A DNA stretch of 64,000 nt from Tricholoma matsutake (Eukaryota > Basidiomycota > Agaricomycetes > Agaricales > Tricholomataceae), in the NCBI GenBank assembly GCA_026075535.2, contig AP026538.1, positions 12,090,001 through 12,154,000 on the forward strand. The letters run 5' to 3'. The position numbers and the translations under genes were made by a program. Shown here one piece after another: positions 54,210 through 63,363 of this stretch; positions within the stretch are counted from its first letter, which is position 1, and each line of letters opens with the position of its first letter. The notes under the pieces were generated by a model. The model had not been told where the DNA came from and did no database searches. It was given only the letters and a program-made list of their open reading frames with translations.

Positions 54210-54505
54210 TAGTTTTTACTGGTTTCTGAACCCAAAAAACCAACAAAAACCAACAAAAACCAACAAAAACCAGAAAACCCAGAAACTTGGACACCTAGGT
54301 CTCATTTCCCAGAAACCTCACATGTCTGTGTATCGGAAAAACCTAAGAAACCAATGGAAACCCTAGAAACCTATCTAAACCCACTACTTACTATTAGTGT
54401 AAACTAGCTTTTCTTAGGGACTCTTTCAAGGTTTCCAGGTTTCTGGTTTCCAGGTTTCTCGAAACCCAAAAACCCCCCAAAACCACTGGAAACTGGAAAC
54501 TAAAT
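54210..54505. repeat. GTTTCCAG/CCAGAAAC-rich repeat, possibly a MITE
   Basis: The left part has AACAAAAACC tandem units (54240-54272); the right part repeats GGTTTCCAGGTTTCTGG and its complement. Ends TTTTAGTTTTTACTGG and (inverted) ATTTAGTTTCCAGTTTCC are weakly alike. The rest of 53844-54800 has no supported gene. Confidence 0.4.
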
Positions 54506-54804
54506 CGACAGATTGCTGATGCTTTGAAGCTCCTCGAGACTTCCTCAGGTCCCGGTTTATGACCACAGTCCAAACGAAGCCATTCTGCATCACTTAGGTC
54601 TTTTTTTTTCAGCCTCCGGCGGTTCCCTCACCGTTCAGGATCATTCCCGTTCCGCAATGGTCAAAGTTCCGTCACTGACAACCGCTACTTCGTATGATCC
54701 TATCGGTTAACAATGGCGATGCATAATGTCCTCCATGTGACAATTGTCATTCGCCCTAAATTTTTTCGTCAAACTAACCGTTGCTTCATAAACACTGCCA
54801 AGGG

Positions 54805-54817
54805 TATACTATAAAAA
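54805..54817 (+). promoter_or_regulatory. TATA-like box of the secreted-protein gene
   Basis: TATACTATAAAAA lies about 145 bp upstream of the ATG at 54952 and about 85 bp upstream of a 5'-UTR intron. Confidence 0.45.
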
Positions 54818-54890
54818 CCAGCTATGTTTTAACTGATATTCCTTGGCTGGGCCCAAAACCACAACTGACTTCTCTCACTATCCATAAACT

Positions 54891-54946
54891 GTAAGTCTTC
54901 CACTATCATGTATGATGGCGCTTTGATGATTCAGCTCACTGCTCAG
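54891..54946 (+). other. Likely 5'-UTR intron of the secreted-protein gene
   Basis: GTAAGT donor after CCATAAACT and a GCTCAG acceptor, 56 bp, ending five bases before the start codon. Confidence 0.5.
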
Positions 54947-54951
54947 GTTAG

Positions 54952-55308
54952 ATGCGAATCAACTCCATCATCGTGATGATAGCCTTTGGGGCTGTTTCTG
55001 TACTGGCAAGAACGTGGTACTCTGTAACGCCATTAGACTTGGCGGACATAGCTCGCCTCCAAGTCGAGATCAGACAAATACCAGTGGAACTCTACTTTGA
55101 TACCGAAATCAAGAAAACACTCGTGAGAAAACGCATAAATGGACCACATGACGATGGTGCTGGAGTCTACCATACTTCAAGTGGAGAGTGGTACGAACTC
55201 AACGCCATAGCAGAAAATGCCAAATATGGTCACCATCCCCAGAACAACAACTTCCTGGTTCAGCTATACATCGCCGGATCCAATGGCAGACTCATACCCC
55301 CACCCTAA
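54952..55308 (+). CDS. Small putative secreted protein
   Basis: A 118-residue frame with an N-terminal hydrophobic signal (MRINSIIVMIAFGAVSVLA, likely cut before RTWYSV). The mature part of about 99 residues has no Cys, is rich in charged residues and contains YFDTEIKKTLVRKRING and SGEWYELNAIAENAKYGHHP. The frame is intact and the stretch keeps CpG, so it is probably a living host gene between transposons. A TATA-like box and 5'-UTR intron support the start. No family recognised; small secreted proteins of this kind are common in fungi that live with plants, but that role is only a possibility. Confidence 0.6.
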   Translation: MRINSIIVMIAFGAVSVLARTWYSVTPLDLADIARLQVEIRQIPVELYFDTEIKKTLVRKRINGPHDDGAGVYHTSSGEWYELNAIAENAKYGHHPQNNNFLVQLYIAGSNGRLIPPP

Positions 55309-55387
55309 GTAGGTCCAGAGCCTTCTCGGTTATATGCATACGTACCCCCATATCCCTCCGCGACTGTAGCTAGTTAGACAGTCACAT

Positions 55388-55940
55388 GTAGTGATGTACA
55401 GGGCCCGGCTCGGCTCGACAGCCCAGGCTGGGGCTCAGGCCTCGGCTTTGTAGTGAAAATTACCGTGAAATTTGTCTACAGAGTCACTACCATACATCTT
55501 GCACAAATATATCATCTTCATCGTGATCGACAAAGCCCTCGTCATCAACAAGATCCTCAACCAATCCATCCCAGCCCACCTGTTCTGCATCGTGTAGATT
55601 GCTGTCACAAGCTTCTTGAAGGTCATCATATTCCTCCACCTCGAGCACTGTGCTTGGCTCTTCACGGAAGAGGAGTTCATGATGGTAGATGCACTTGAGG
55701 AACTGTAATGCCTCGATGATATCGGGTTTGAGTCGATTGCGACGCTTAGTAATCATTATCCCCGCAGATGAGAATGTGCGTTCGCTTGAAACTGATGACG
55801 CCATAATTGGGAGCACATCGCGTGCAAGAGATGCCCAGACATCATACCGGGTAGTATTGCACTAAGCTGTAAGTCAGAAGATCAAATGAGGCATGATATG
55901 ACACGTACCCCCCACCACTCAACAATTGTCATATTGCCAA
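55388..55940 (-). pseudogene. hAT transposase C-terminal (dimerisation) fragment with one terminus
   Basis: Minus frame 55816-55487 carries the hATC dimerisation motif (IMASSVSSERTFSSAGIMIT, RRNRLKPDIIEALQFLKC). Just upstream, IVEWWG and, after an intron-like GTACGT..TTAG, QYYPV lead into it with a small frameshift. The left end TAGTGATGTACAGGGCCCGG (55388) looks like a hAT terminus, shared with the MITE at 52966-53127. The rest of the transposase is missing. The acidic tail (DDEGFVDHDEDDIFVQDVW) is typical of fungal hATs. Confidence 0.7.
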
Positions 55941-56269
55941 CAAGGGGGTGTCAGAAAAAAATTTAAGGATACCGGGTCGATTTTTTTTTTAAGCCATGAA
56001 GTGAGGAACTAACTAACCCACTGTGGGAACTAATGTCCTAATAAGGCTTGCATTGCAGCTGCTTTCACAGTGACTTTCTGGCTTAACTTTGGGTGAAGGA
56101 AATGTAGATAAAGTATCTCAGAGGACCTGTGTCTGTAAAATTAACTCTCTCTTGCCTGTGTCACATGCATAATTCTGAACAATTTCTTGAAACCCATCTA
56201 TTACAAGTTGAAAACTAGTTTGGATTCACATCTGAATAGAAAGGAACATTCATACATCATTTTCTCCAC

Positions 56270-57967
56270 CAAAAAGAAATGGCAAGGGTGGTTTAAAAGT
56301 CAGAAATCAAGGTGGACACAAGTGGCAGGCATGCAGGTGCTACAATCCCTTCCACAACACATTTCAAACTTCATCTTGGGAGATGCACAGGATTCGATAC
56401 CATCATTACTGTCATCATCGTCATCAGATGATTAGTACGCCAACTTTGTGCATTGCTGATTTTCCTGTTTGCCGTGCCAGTGGTGCCAGTGTCAAACCGT
56501 TGCTGTACATTTCAAGATAGCATTGTTTGTACTGTAATATTGTGAGTGCACACTGAAACGCTTGAATTCCAGACACAGACTGTTTCTTTGGCCTCCTTGA
56601 GAATGCTTTCCAACTTTCCCTGACCCCAATATTTGTGAATATGTTCTGTTTTCTGGGAGGGATCAACCACTAAACTGGGGTCAGAGTTTTTTAGTGGACA
56701 CAGAGAAGTAATCGAACACATAGCAAAGGTATATGCATCAGAATCAGCTGTATGATCATAGTATTCTGCAATTTTTGCCAGACCAGCATTTAAGGCAGGG
56801 ATGAAATCAAAATATTTGATGCGTTCAGCTCGTTTGGTCCATGACTTGTGTAATGCTTCAAGAGCAGGCAATGCGAGATGAAGGGTGCTCCCCTGATCTG
56901 ATGAAAATGCTTGCTGTGCATTATCAGCATGCTATACCATATCAGCGAGTTACAGATAACCTGAAAATGCAATGGCATACTGCAAGTAGATCATTAAATA
57001 AGCCAATCCACTCCCATTCAGCATCTGAGAGCCACAGATCATCAATCTTTTTCCTTTTTGAGAGGTCCTTCTCCTCTCATCCAATCTCATACACAAATGT
57101 GTCGACGAACTATTATTTTTCAGCATAGCTTATGAGCTGCATGGAGAAAGAAATACATACCAAATGTTTGGCCTCAGCTCGTGATGTCATTACATAGGTG
57201 GAAGACCAGCGCATGGCCATATCAAGAAGGAGTTGATGGATGTCTTTGCACCGCCTCATGTTTGTATATCAGTGAAGAGTTGTTTATGTTTTGTGGAGGA
57301 GTGTGCCTAACAATGGGAACAGTCAAAATGAAAAAATAATAATAATAATTGAACAAATGAATATCTTGACACAAATTGCTCGCACAAGTCCCACCTGGTC
57401 ATGTTCAGGTCCAGCAAGATCAGCATCAGGGTCTGCAGGATTGTAATGCTTTGATTTGCTATATGTAGCAATCAATGCTTGAGTCGCTAGGTTGATGATA
57501 TGAGCAAGGCACCTAGTTCATGGTTAGCATTTACATATCAAAAGAATAAGGTAGGTTACTGAATGTGATGTTGTTTTAGATTGAATACCTTCCCATTGTA
57601 TGCTAGGATATGCTTGGCAAACTTGATCAACATGGTGTTATAATTTATTGTTCGTGGCATTGTCGCATGTCACCCATCCAATCTAGATCATATAAATTAT
57701 CCTTGTGAAAATAAAGCACTACCAGCTGACACATACTTTGTGGCCTATACAAATGTGCGACACAATTTTGAACAAAGCTTGACCAAGCCTTGTTCTGCTG
57801 TGTGCATTGTTCAGCTGCATGAAGCCAAGCAGCGCTGTTTGAACCTGCCACTTACCATTTTCTTCTTCTATCCAAGAGCCCATTACTGCAAGATATCTGT
57901 TGCTATTTGAAGCCTGGCATGCATCACATGTTAGGCTTACCTTTCCCATCGCCCTATCACTCTGAAG
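56270..57967 (-). pseudogene. hAT transposase, core to C-terminal part
   Basis: Minus-strand order: SLTCDACQASNSNRYLAVMG (core start, 57910-57850), NGKWQVQTALLGFMQL, GWVTCDNATNN (about 57665-57630, the conserved hAT CDNA motif), IRCLAHIINLATQALIATYS (about 57520-57460), DMAMRWSSTYVMTSRAEA (about 57230-57170), LPALEALHKSWTKRAERIKY (56870-56815) and AEYYDHTADSDAYTFAM (56770-56720). Intron-like gaps separate blocks. The hATC dimerisation motif is not seen in this copy before 56270. Core acidic residues look partly kept; several shifts make it a pseudogene. Confidence 0.7.
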
Positions 57968-57972
57968 GAAAG

Positions 57973-58233
57973 TGTTGGAGCAGACTATACACACTGCACA
58001 GGGGAAGAGACTACATGTTCCTTACAACCTACCTGGGGTTTAGTTAGACTTACAGCTAGGGTTAGTAGAGGTAAGAACACTATATTCCTACTATGGTACA
58101 GGTTCTCCTTATATACATAGTAATAAGGATATCACATGACTCCAGAGGAATATGCATATGAAACATGTAACACTATTGGTAATTAGTGTGGGAGAATATG
58201 CATATGCAACAACATTGGTAATTAATTTCAACA
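57973..58233 (-). repeat. 3' LTR of copia element
   Basis: 261 bp, TG..CA ends, next to the GAAAG duplication. Confidence 0.93.
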
Positions 58234-58265
58234 CCCCACCTCAAACTGTACAGTGCTCTAAGCAG

Positions 58266-59600
58266 CTAAGTTTGAACCTCAAAAGTAATTCTGAGAGAGT
58301 CTCTAAATTTCCTGAATAGGATGGCACTGAGGTTCTTTGTGAACATGTCAGCCGGATTATCACTTCCAGGAATGAAAATGACTGTGACTTTGTCATTTTC
58401 TATGCATTCATGGGTATAGTGATAGCAAATGTCTATATGTTTGGTCCTTCTTTCCTGAACTGGATTTGATCCGATAAAGATGGATCCCTGATTATCAATG
58501 CAGATCGGTATGCGCTTCAGTATATATCCAAGTTCCTGGAATACGGACTCTATCCACACTACCTGCTGACAAGTGTCAGGGAGAGCCATATATTCAGCTT
58601 CTGTGGATGACAGTACCACAGTTTTTTGTAAACAGGACTGCCAGCACACAATGCCACTCACTAGAGTAGCAAAGTAACCTGTTGTAGATTGGTGCTTGAC
58701 CCTGTCAGCTGTCCAATCAGAGTCTGTGAAGGCCTGTAGCCCTTTGGATTTCTCTCCATCGTAGACAATGTTATATTTCTGGGTTCCCACCAGATAGCGC
58801 ATGATGTACATCACTTTATCTAGATGTTCTTGGCTAGGATTAGCCGAGAATTGTGACATCTTGATTACTGCATAAGCAATATCAGGTCGTGTTCCAAGCA
58901 TCACATACAATAAAGATCCGATCACAGACTGATATTTTGATCTAAGCGCTGTGTTTGGCATTGCTGTGTTTTCCGACGGTTTGTAACCAGTTGGGAGCGG
59001 AGTGGGGGCAACTTTGGCATTTGTCATCTTGAACCTCTCAAGCACTTTGGCAAGATATTCAGTTTGATTGAGTTTGACTTTATCTGTGGTCTGGGTGATG
59101 CGCATGCCTAAGAATTCCATGACTTTTTCAGTACTATGGCACTCCCAATGCTTCAGAAAAGCATTCTTCTTTTCATCCACAAGTTTCTTGTTCTTCCCCA
59201 TGAACAAGCCATCATCAACATAGACCAGCACAATAACAATGCTGCCTGTCTTAGGATCCTTGTGTATGAAAATGCCAGCATTGGAGCTGGCATGCACAAT
59301 CCCAATGGTGCACATAAATGCCTCTAGCTCTTTCCACCATGCTAGTGAGGCCTGTTTAAGGTCATACAATGCTTGGCATAAGCGCATTACTTTGCGCTCT
59401 TTTCCCTCAAGTCTGAAACCCTTGGGTTGATCCATATAGATCTCCTCATCTAGTTTGCTGTATAAAAATGCGGTTTTTACATCTAGACCAGTCATAAGAG
59501 ATGCAAGTGCAAACATGAGGCATATGGTCTTGTAGTGGACTACTGGTGAGAAAATCTCATCAAAGTCAACACCTTTGACTTGTGAAAAGCCTTTGGCCAT
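58266..59600 (-). CDS. pol: Copia reverse transcriptase and RNase H
   Basis: A 444-residue open frame: MAKGFSQVKGVDFDEIFSPV, LDVKTAFLYSKLDEEIYMDQ, ALYDLKQASLAWWKELEAF, IVLVYVDDGLFMG (YVDD active site, about residues 137-141); then RNase H with FTDSDWTADRVKHQSTTGYF, LSSTEAEYMALPDTCQQVVW, ERRTKHIDICYHYTHE and a C-terminus ADMFTKNLSAILFRKFRDSL. Catalytic residues look intact. The N-terminal RT fingers lie upstream in a broken region, so there is no complete product. Confidence 0.85.
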   Translation of the reverse strand: MAKGFSQVKGVDFDEIFSPVVHYKTICLMFALASLMTGLDVKTAFLYSKLDEEIYMDQPKGFRLEGKERKVMRLCQALYDLKQASLAWWKELEAFMCTIGIVHASSNAGIFIHKDPKTGSIVIVLVYVDDGLFMGKNKKLVDEKKNAFLKHWECHSTEKVMEFLGMRITQTTDKVKLNQTEYLAKVLERFKMTNAKVAPTPLPTGYKPSENTAMPNTALRSKYQSVIGSLLYVMLGTRPDIAYAVIKMSQFSANPSQEHLDKVMYIMRYLVGTQKYNIVYDGEKSKGLQAFTDSDWTADRVKHQSTTGYFATLVSGIVCWQSCLQKTVVLSSTEAEYMALPDTCQQVVWIESVFQELGYILKRIPICIDNQGSIFIGSNPVQERRTKHIDICYHYTHECIENDKVTVIFIPGSDNPADMFTKNLSAILFRKFRDSLRITFEVQT

Positions 59601-59889
59601 GAGTCTGGCTTGTTATCTTTTGAATATAACCTGCTTTGTCTGGTTCCCCCATTGGGTGATCATGTTCTTGATTATTGGAATCAGGCACACTCTTGTGGGG
59701 TGCCAAACCTGGTCCAGCAACTGGTTCTTGCTGTTAAGATTGTGGTTGTGTTCGGTTATGATCCAAATCTTGACCCACAGATCTCTTCCAATGTTGATCA
59801 CGTGCAATGTCTCTCTCTATGTCAGAGGGGAGTCACTTCTCTCCATAGGTATTGCCAGGACGGTTTGGGATGATCCTCTGCCTGCCTGA

Positions 59890-60279
59890 TCAACGGGGCA
59901 ATTGCTGCCATTCCTGTTGATTATCACGTCTTGGATGAAAGTCCTCAGTGGTTACTGGAGGCAGCGGAGGAGTGTCAGTCACATCATCATGCACCTTTTG
60001 CTCACTTGGTACATCATCATCAGCTTTTTCTGATGATGGAGGAAGGGGCAGATTTTGTGGCGGTATAGAATCATCACCATCCATTCCAGATGAGTGGTTG
60101 TCATCTTCTGGTTCTGGAGGTGGAAAATCACCAAGGTCTGTTTTGGCAGGAGTTTTAGCTCCAGGACAGCATGGGGAGAATGTTTCATCAAATAGTGCCA
60201 TAGCACCAATGAATATTGCACTACTAAGTTGCATGAAATGGTATGCTTTAATGCCATCTTCTAATCCTAGGTATGTCAT
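59890..60279 (-). pseudogene. pol: Copia integrase-RT linker
   Basis: The frame has YLGLEDGIKAYHFMQLSSAI and FDETFSPCC, then an acidic Pro-rich linker (PPEPEDDNHSSGMDGDDSIP) as between copia integrase and RT. Broken on both sides; 59601-59889 and 60280-60501 carry further linker sequence in shifted frames. Confidence 0.65.
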
Positions 60280-60501
60280 TAACTCCGATTCAGGAGCTAA
60301 TGTAGTTGGATGTTTCTCCTTGGGTAGATAGATATAAGCATCGCAACCAAAGACCTTCAGATTGTTTAGATGTGGGCAGACTTTATTCAGGTCCTCAAAA
60401 GGTGTCAGCCATTTCAGGCACCTTATTGGGGTTCAGTTGTATAGGTGTGTTGCATGTTCAATGCAAAATTTCCACCATGATTGTGGTAGACAAGTGGTAA
60501 A

Positions 60502-60940
60502 TCACAGGCTTTGCGACTTTTCCATTATTGTCCTTATGGCATGCTCTGCACACCCATTCTGTTGGTGAATGTGGGGTGCGGACATCTCTATTTTGATGCC
60601 TAAATTCTTGAGCATATTTTGTAGCTCACAATCTTTGAACTCCCCCCCTGGATCAACATGCCAGCACTTGATTGTAGTGCTATACTGGGTCAAAGCCATT
60701 GCCTGAAATTGTCTAATCACTGCAGCAGTGTCAGACTTCTTTCTAAGGCACTGGACCCAGATATGTGACATTTTGTCATCCAGAAATACAATAAAGTATT
60801 TATGTTTGTGGTACAATAGTACTAGGAGTTCCTTTAGATTGGAATGTATTAGTTCAAAGGATTTCTCTGCATGTGAATTTGATTCGGGAAAAGATTTTGA
60901 TGTCATTTTCCCTTCAGTGCACCCTGGACATATAATTTTA
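60502..60940 (-). pseudogene. pol: Copia integrase core
   Basis: Frame 60906-60502 has FELIHSNLKELLVLLYHKHK, where the first catalytic Asp (usual HSDL) is Asn; then CWHVDPGGEFKDCELQNM (second Asp kept) and SAPHIHQQNGCAEHAIRTIM (Glu kept). The frame ends soon after. The Asp-to-Asn change (GAY to AAY) alone should block integration. Confidence 0.8.
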
Positions 60941-60954
60941 TCTTTAGGAATAAT

Positions 60955-61587
60955 TCAATTCCTTGGGAATTTTATGGTGCTGTTAGGCATTTCCCCTAGC
61001 ACCTCTTTGGATGGGTGTCCAAGTTGCCTATGCCAAGTCAAGTAGTCAGTGACATATATGGCCATGACATTGATCCCCTTGGTGCTCAATATATGAGTCC
61101 GATCCCAATAGATTGTGTTGTGTCTCCTAAGAGGGACACAATCCATTATTGGGTTTCCTTTCTTGAAAAATGAAATGTGTGCAGAGGAACCACGCACATC
61201 ACTTCTGTCTTGTAAAAAGATGCCCATTGACAGTAATTGAGTATTACAGTCGGGTATGTAGTAGATGGGGTATAATTGTGTTTCACGTGTCTCTGACTTC
61301 CCATGACATACTACCTGATGTCTAATGAAGACTGCTCCTTTTCCTACTATATGAGTAGTACCTGTGGCTGTTTGAACCAAGGTAGAGTCCTTTCTTGGTA
61401 AAGGCTCATAAGAAGCAAAATCTTTCATTTCACCAGTGAAGTGCTTTGATGCACCTGAATCCGTGATCCAGTCGGCACCTTTCTTACAATTTCCGTTTGC
61501 ACACATAACACATATATTAAGATCTAAATAGTTCCATGATACATTTAATAGCAGTAAGATTTCACATGAAAAGTTCACTGTAATCAT
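60955..61587 (-). pseudogene. pol: Copia protease and integrase zinc region
   Basis: The 210-residue frame has KGADWITDSGASKHFTGEMK (protease DSG motif, about residues 35-55) and, at its end, DYLTWHRQLGHPSKEVLGEM (His pair of the integrase HHCC). It stops at 60955; the Cys pair (CPGCTEGK) follows after the break. A stop lies between Gag and this frame. Protease active site is intact. Confidence 0.8.
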
Positions 61588-61869
61588 TGGAATATTAATC
61601 TTTGTGCTTGTGGCAGGGAAAATGACTAACCTGTCATCATATCCTCCTGTTTCAAGCAGTTAATCAATGAGCATCTCATCCACAGTTTTCCACACTTCTT
61701 CATCAGAAACTGGAAGCTCTGATCCAAGGGAGATGGTATTGTCTTTGACCTCCACAATCCTAGGTTCTGGTTTGATCCTCCTTCTCTTACCTTCTCACAC
61801 TGTCAGGTGCTCTTCCAGCAGTCACAGATTTTTTGCACTGCATGGAAGTTGCATTTGCTCAAGGGTGTC

Positions 61870-62853
61870 TCAAGCTTGCTGATATTTGGCATAAACTGAA
61901 TGAGAGGTAGAGGCTGCACCCATATATGCCTGTGCAGGCGGTCGGCGGCGAGGGTCCCTTGTGGGAGTGTGGTCACACTGTTTGATGCGCTGAATGAGCG
62001 GCATCAGGGATATGATGGTGCCATTACCATTTATGGTGGTAAAGGCACTGGAGGCAAGGTGGGTATGCTTCTCTTTGGGCTTATCCTCCTTAGTCTTCTT
62101 GTCCCCATGTCGTCCACACTTTTGGGATGACTCTCCATTGTTGTTTTGCCCTTCTTTGGGCTGCCATTTGGGGTTTCCCCCTTTGTGCTTGACAGCTGAA
62201 AGCTTATTGGCCTGAGGTGGGCCAGTGGGCTTTCCAACTGCCATGCACCTAGAGGCTTCAGTGACAATGGAGTCCTTGACATGTTTAAACATCAAGGCAC
62301 TAGTAGCAGTCATGTTAAGGACCGTGGCAGATAATAAATCATATTGGTGCAGCATTGCAGCAAGTAGGATCATTACCTGTACTAGTTCGGGGATGGCAAC
62401 GTTGGCAGCTGTGAGGCACTTGAACTTGTCAGCCATCTTAGCAATCTCTGGCACAGGATTTGCAGCTGGGATTTTGATCGCTATTGTGGACCTGAAGTCT
62501 GCAAAGACTTGGGAGGGGCCATTGACACCAGAATCAGTGTGAATGAGGTCCCGCACCTCCTCAGCAGTGTCCTTGGTGTTGGCACACTGCTGAATGGAGG
62601 GGGCCAGGTGGAGCACTAGGCTACCAATGGCCTGGTCATTTTTGTTGCTCCAGGTCTGGAGCTTGGCAGTAGCATTCGCTACAAGAGTAGCATTTGTCGC
62701 TGTCAAAGGAGGTGCTGGAGGTGGTTTGATTTCTGCCCCGCTAGTTATCTGCCAGAGGCCCTGAGACCTGAGCCATGCCTTCATTGAGTCAGCCCATTGA
62801 ATGTAATTGGATCCATCAAAAGTTTGTACAAGTTTTTCAAGAGTTGAAGACAT
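61870..62853 (-). CDS. gag: Copia Gag (UBN2-like)
   Basis: A 327-residue open frame beginning MSSTLEKLVQTFDGSNYIQW with ADSMKAWLRSQGLWQITSG, the standard copia Gag opening. The middle is helical (EIAKMADKFKCLTAANVAIP); the C-terminal region is Lys/Gly-rich (SQKCGRHGDKKTKEDKPKEK) with only a partial knuckle (C, H). The start is the first ATG and lies about 250 bp after the 5' LTR. Frame intact; ends at TAA/TGA near 61870, after which protease is in another frame. Confidence 0.8.
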   Translation of the reverse strand: MSSTLEKLVQTFDGSNYIQWADSMKAWLRSQGLWQITSGAEIKPPPAPPLTATNATLVANATAKLQTWSNKNDQAIGSLVLHLAPSIQQCANTKDTAEEVRDLIHTDSGVNGPSQVFADFRSTIAIKIPAANPVPEIAKMADKFKCLTAANVAIPELVQVMILLAAMLHQYDLLSATVLNMTATSALMFKHVKDSIVTEASRCMAVGKPTGPPQANKLSAVKHKGGNPKWQPKEGQNNNGESSQKCGRHGDKKTKEDKPKEKHTHLASSAFTTINGNGTIISLMPLIQRIKQCDHTPTRDPRRRPPAQAYMGAASTSHSVYAKYQQA

Positions 62854-63102
62854 GATTTGTGGTGGCAGCTGTTAAAAGTGCTCAATCAGTCTTTTTACTC
62901 AATAAAACACATTTTAATGATCTCAGGAGAAAACACTCCTTCGGAGTGTGTAATCCTAGTCAACCTAGGCTTTAAGTGCAGCTCACAGGGAGTGCGATGC
63001 AGCTGATGAAGAGTGCAAGGTTATAATTTGGAGACAATGAAGTCAACGTCGTTCGCAGCCAATTAAGGTGCATTTCCAACATGCCCAGCAGGGCCCATAA
63101 CC

Positions 63103-63363
63103 TGTTGGAGCAGACTATATATGCTGCACAGGGGAAGAGACTACATGTTCATTACAACCTACCTGGGGTTTAGTTAGACTTACAGCTAGGGTTAGTAGAG
63201 GTAAGAACACTATATTCCTACTATGGTACAGGTTCTCCTTATATACATAATAATAAGGATATGACATGACTCCAGAGGAATATGCATATGAAACATGTAA
63301 CAATATTGGTAATTAATGTGGGAGAATATGCACATGCAACAATATTGGTAATTAATTTCAACA
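63103..63363 (-). repeat. 5' LTR of copia element
   Basis: 261 bp, same ends. About ten differences from the other LTR. Confidence 0.93.

Larger units (their letters stand above)
57973..63363 (-). mobile_element. Ty1/copia LTR retrotransposon, complete structure
   Basis: Two 261-bp LTRs (57973-58233 and 63103-63363) begin TGTTGGAGCAGACTATA and end AATTAATTTCAACA, about 96% identical by eye. Flanked by GAAAG (57968-57972 and 63364-63368). On the minus strand, a primer-site-like GGTTATGGGCCCTGC follows the 5' LTR and a purine tract GAGGTGGGG precedes the 3' LTR. Gag, protease, integrase, RT and RNase H follow in copia order. Confidence 0.95.
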
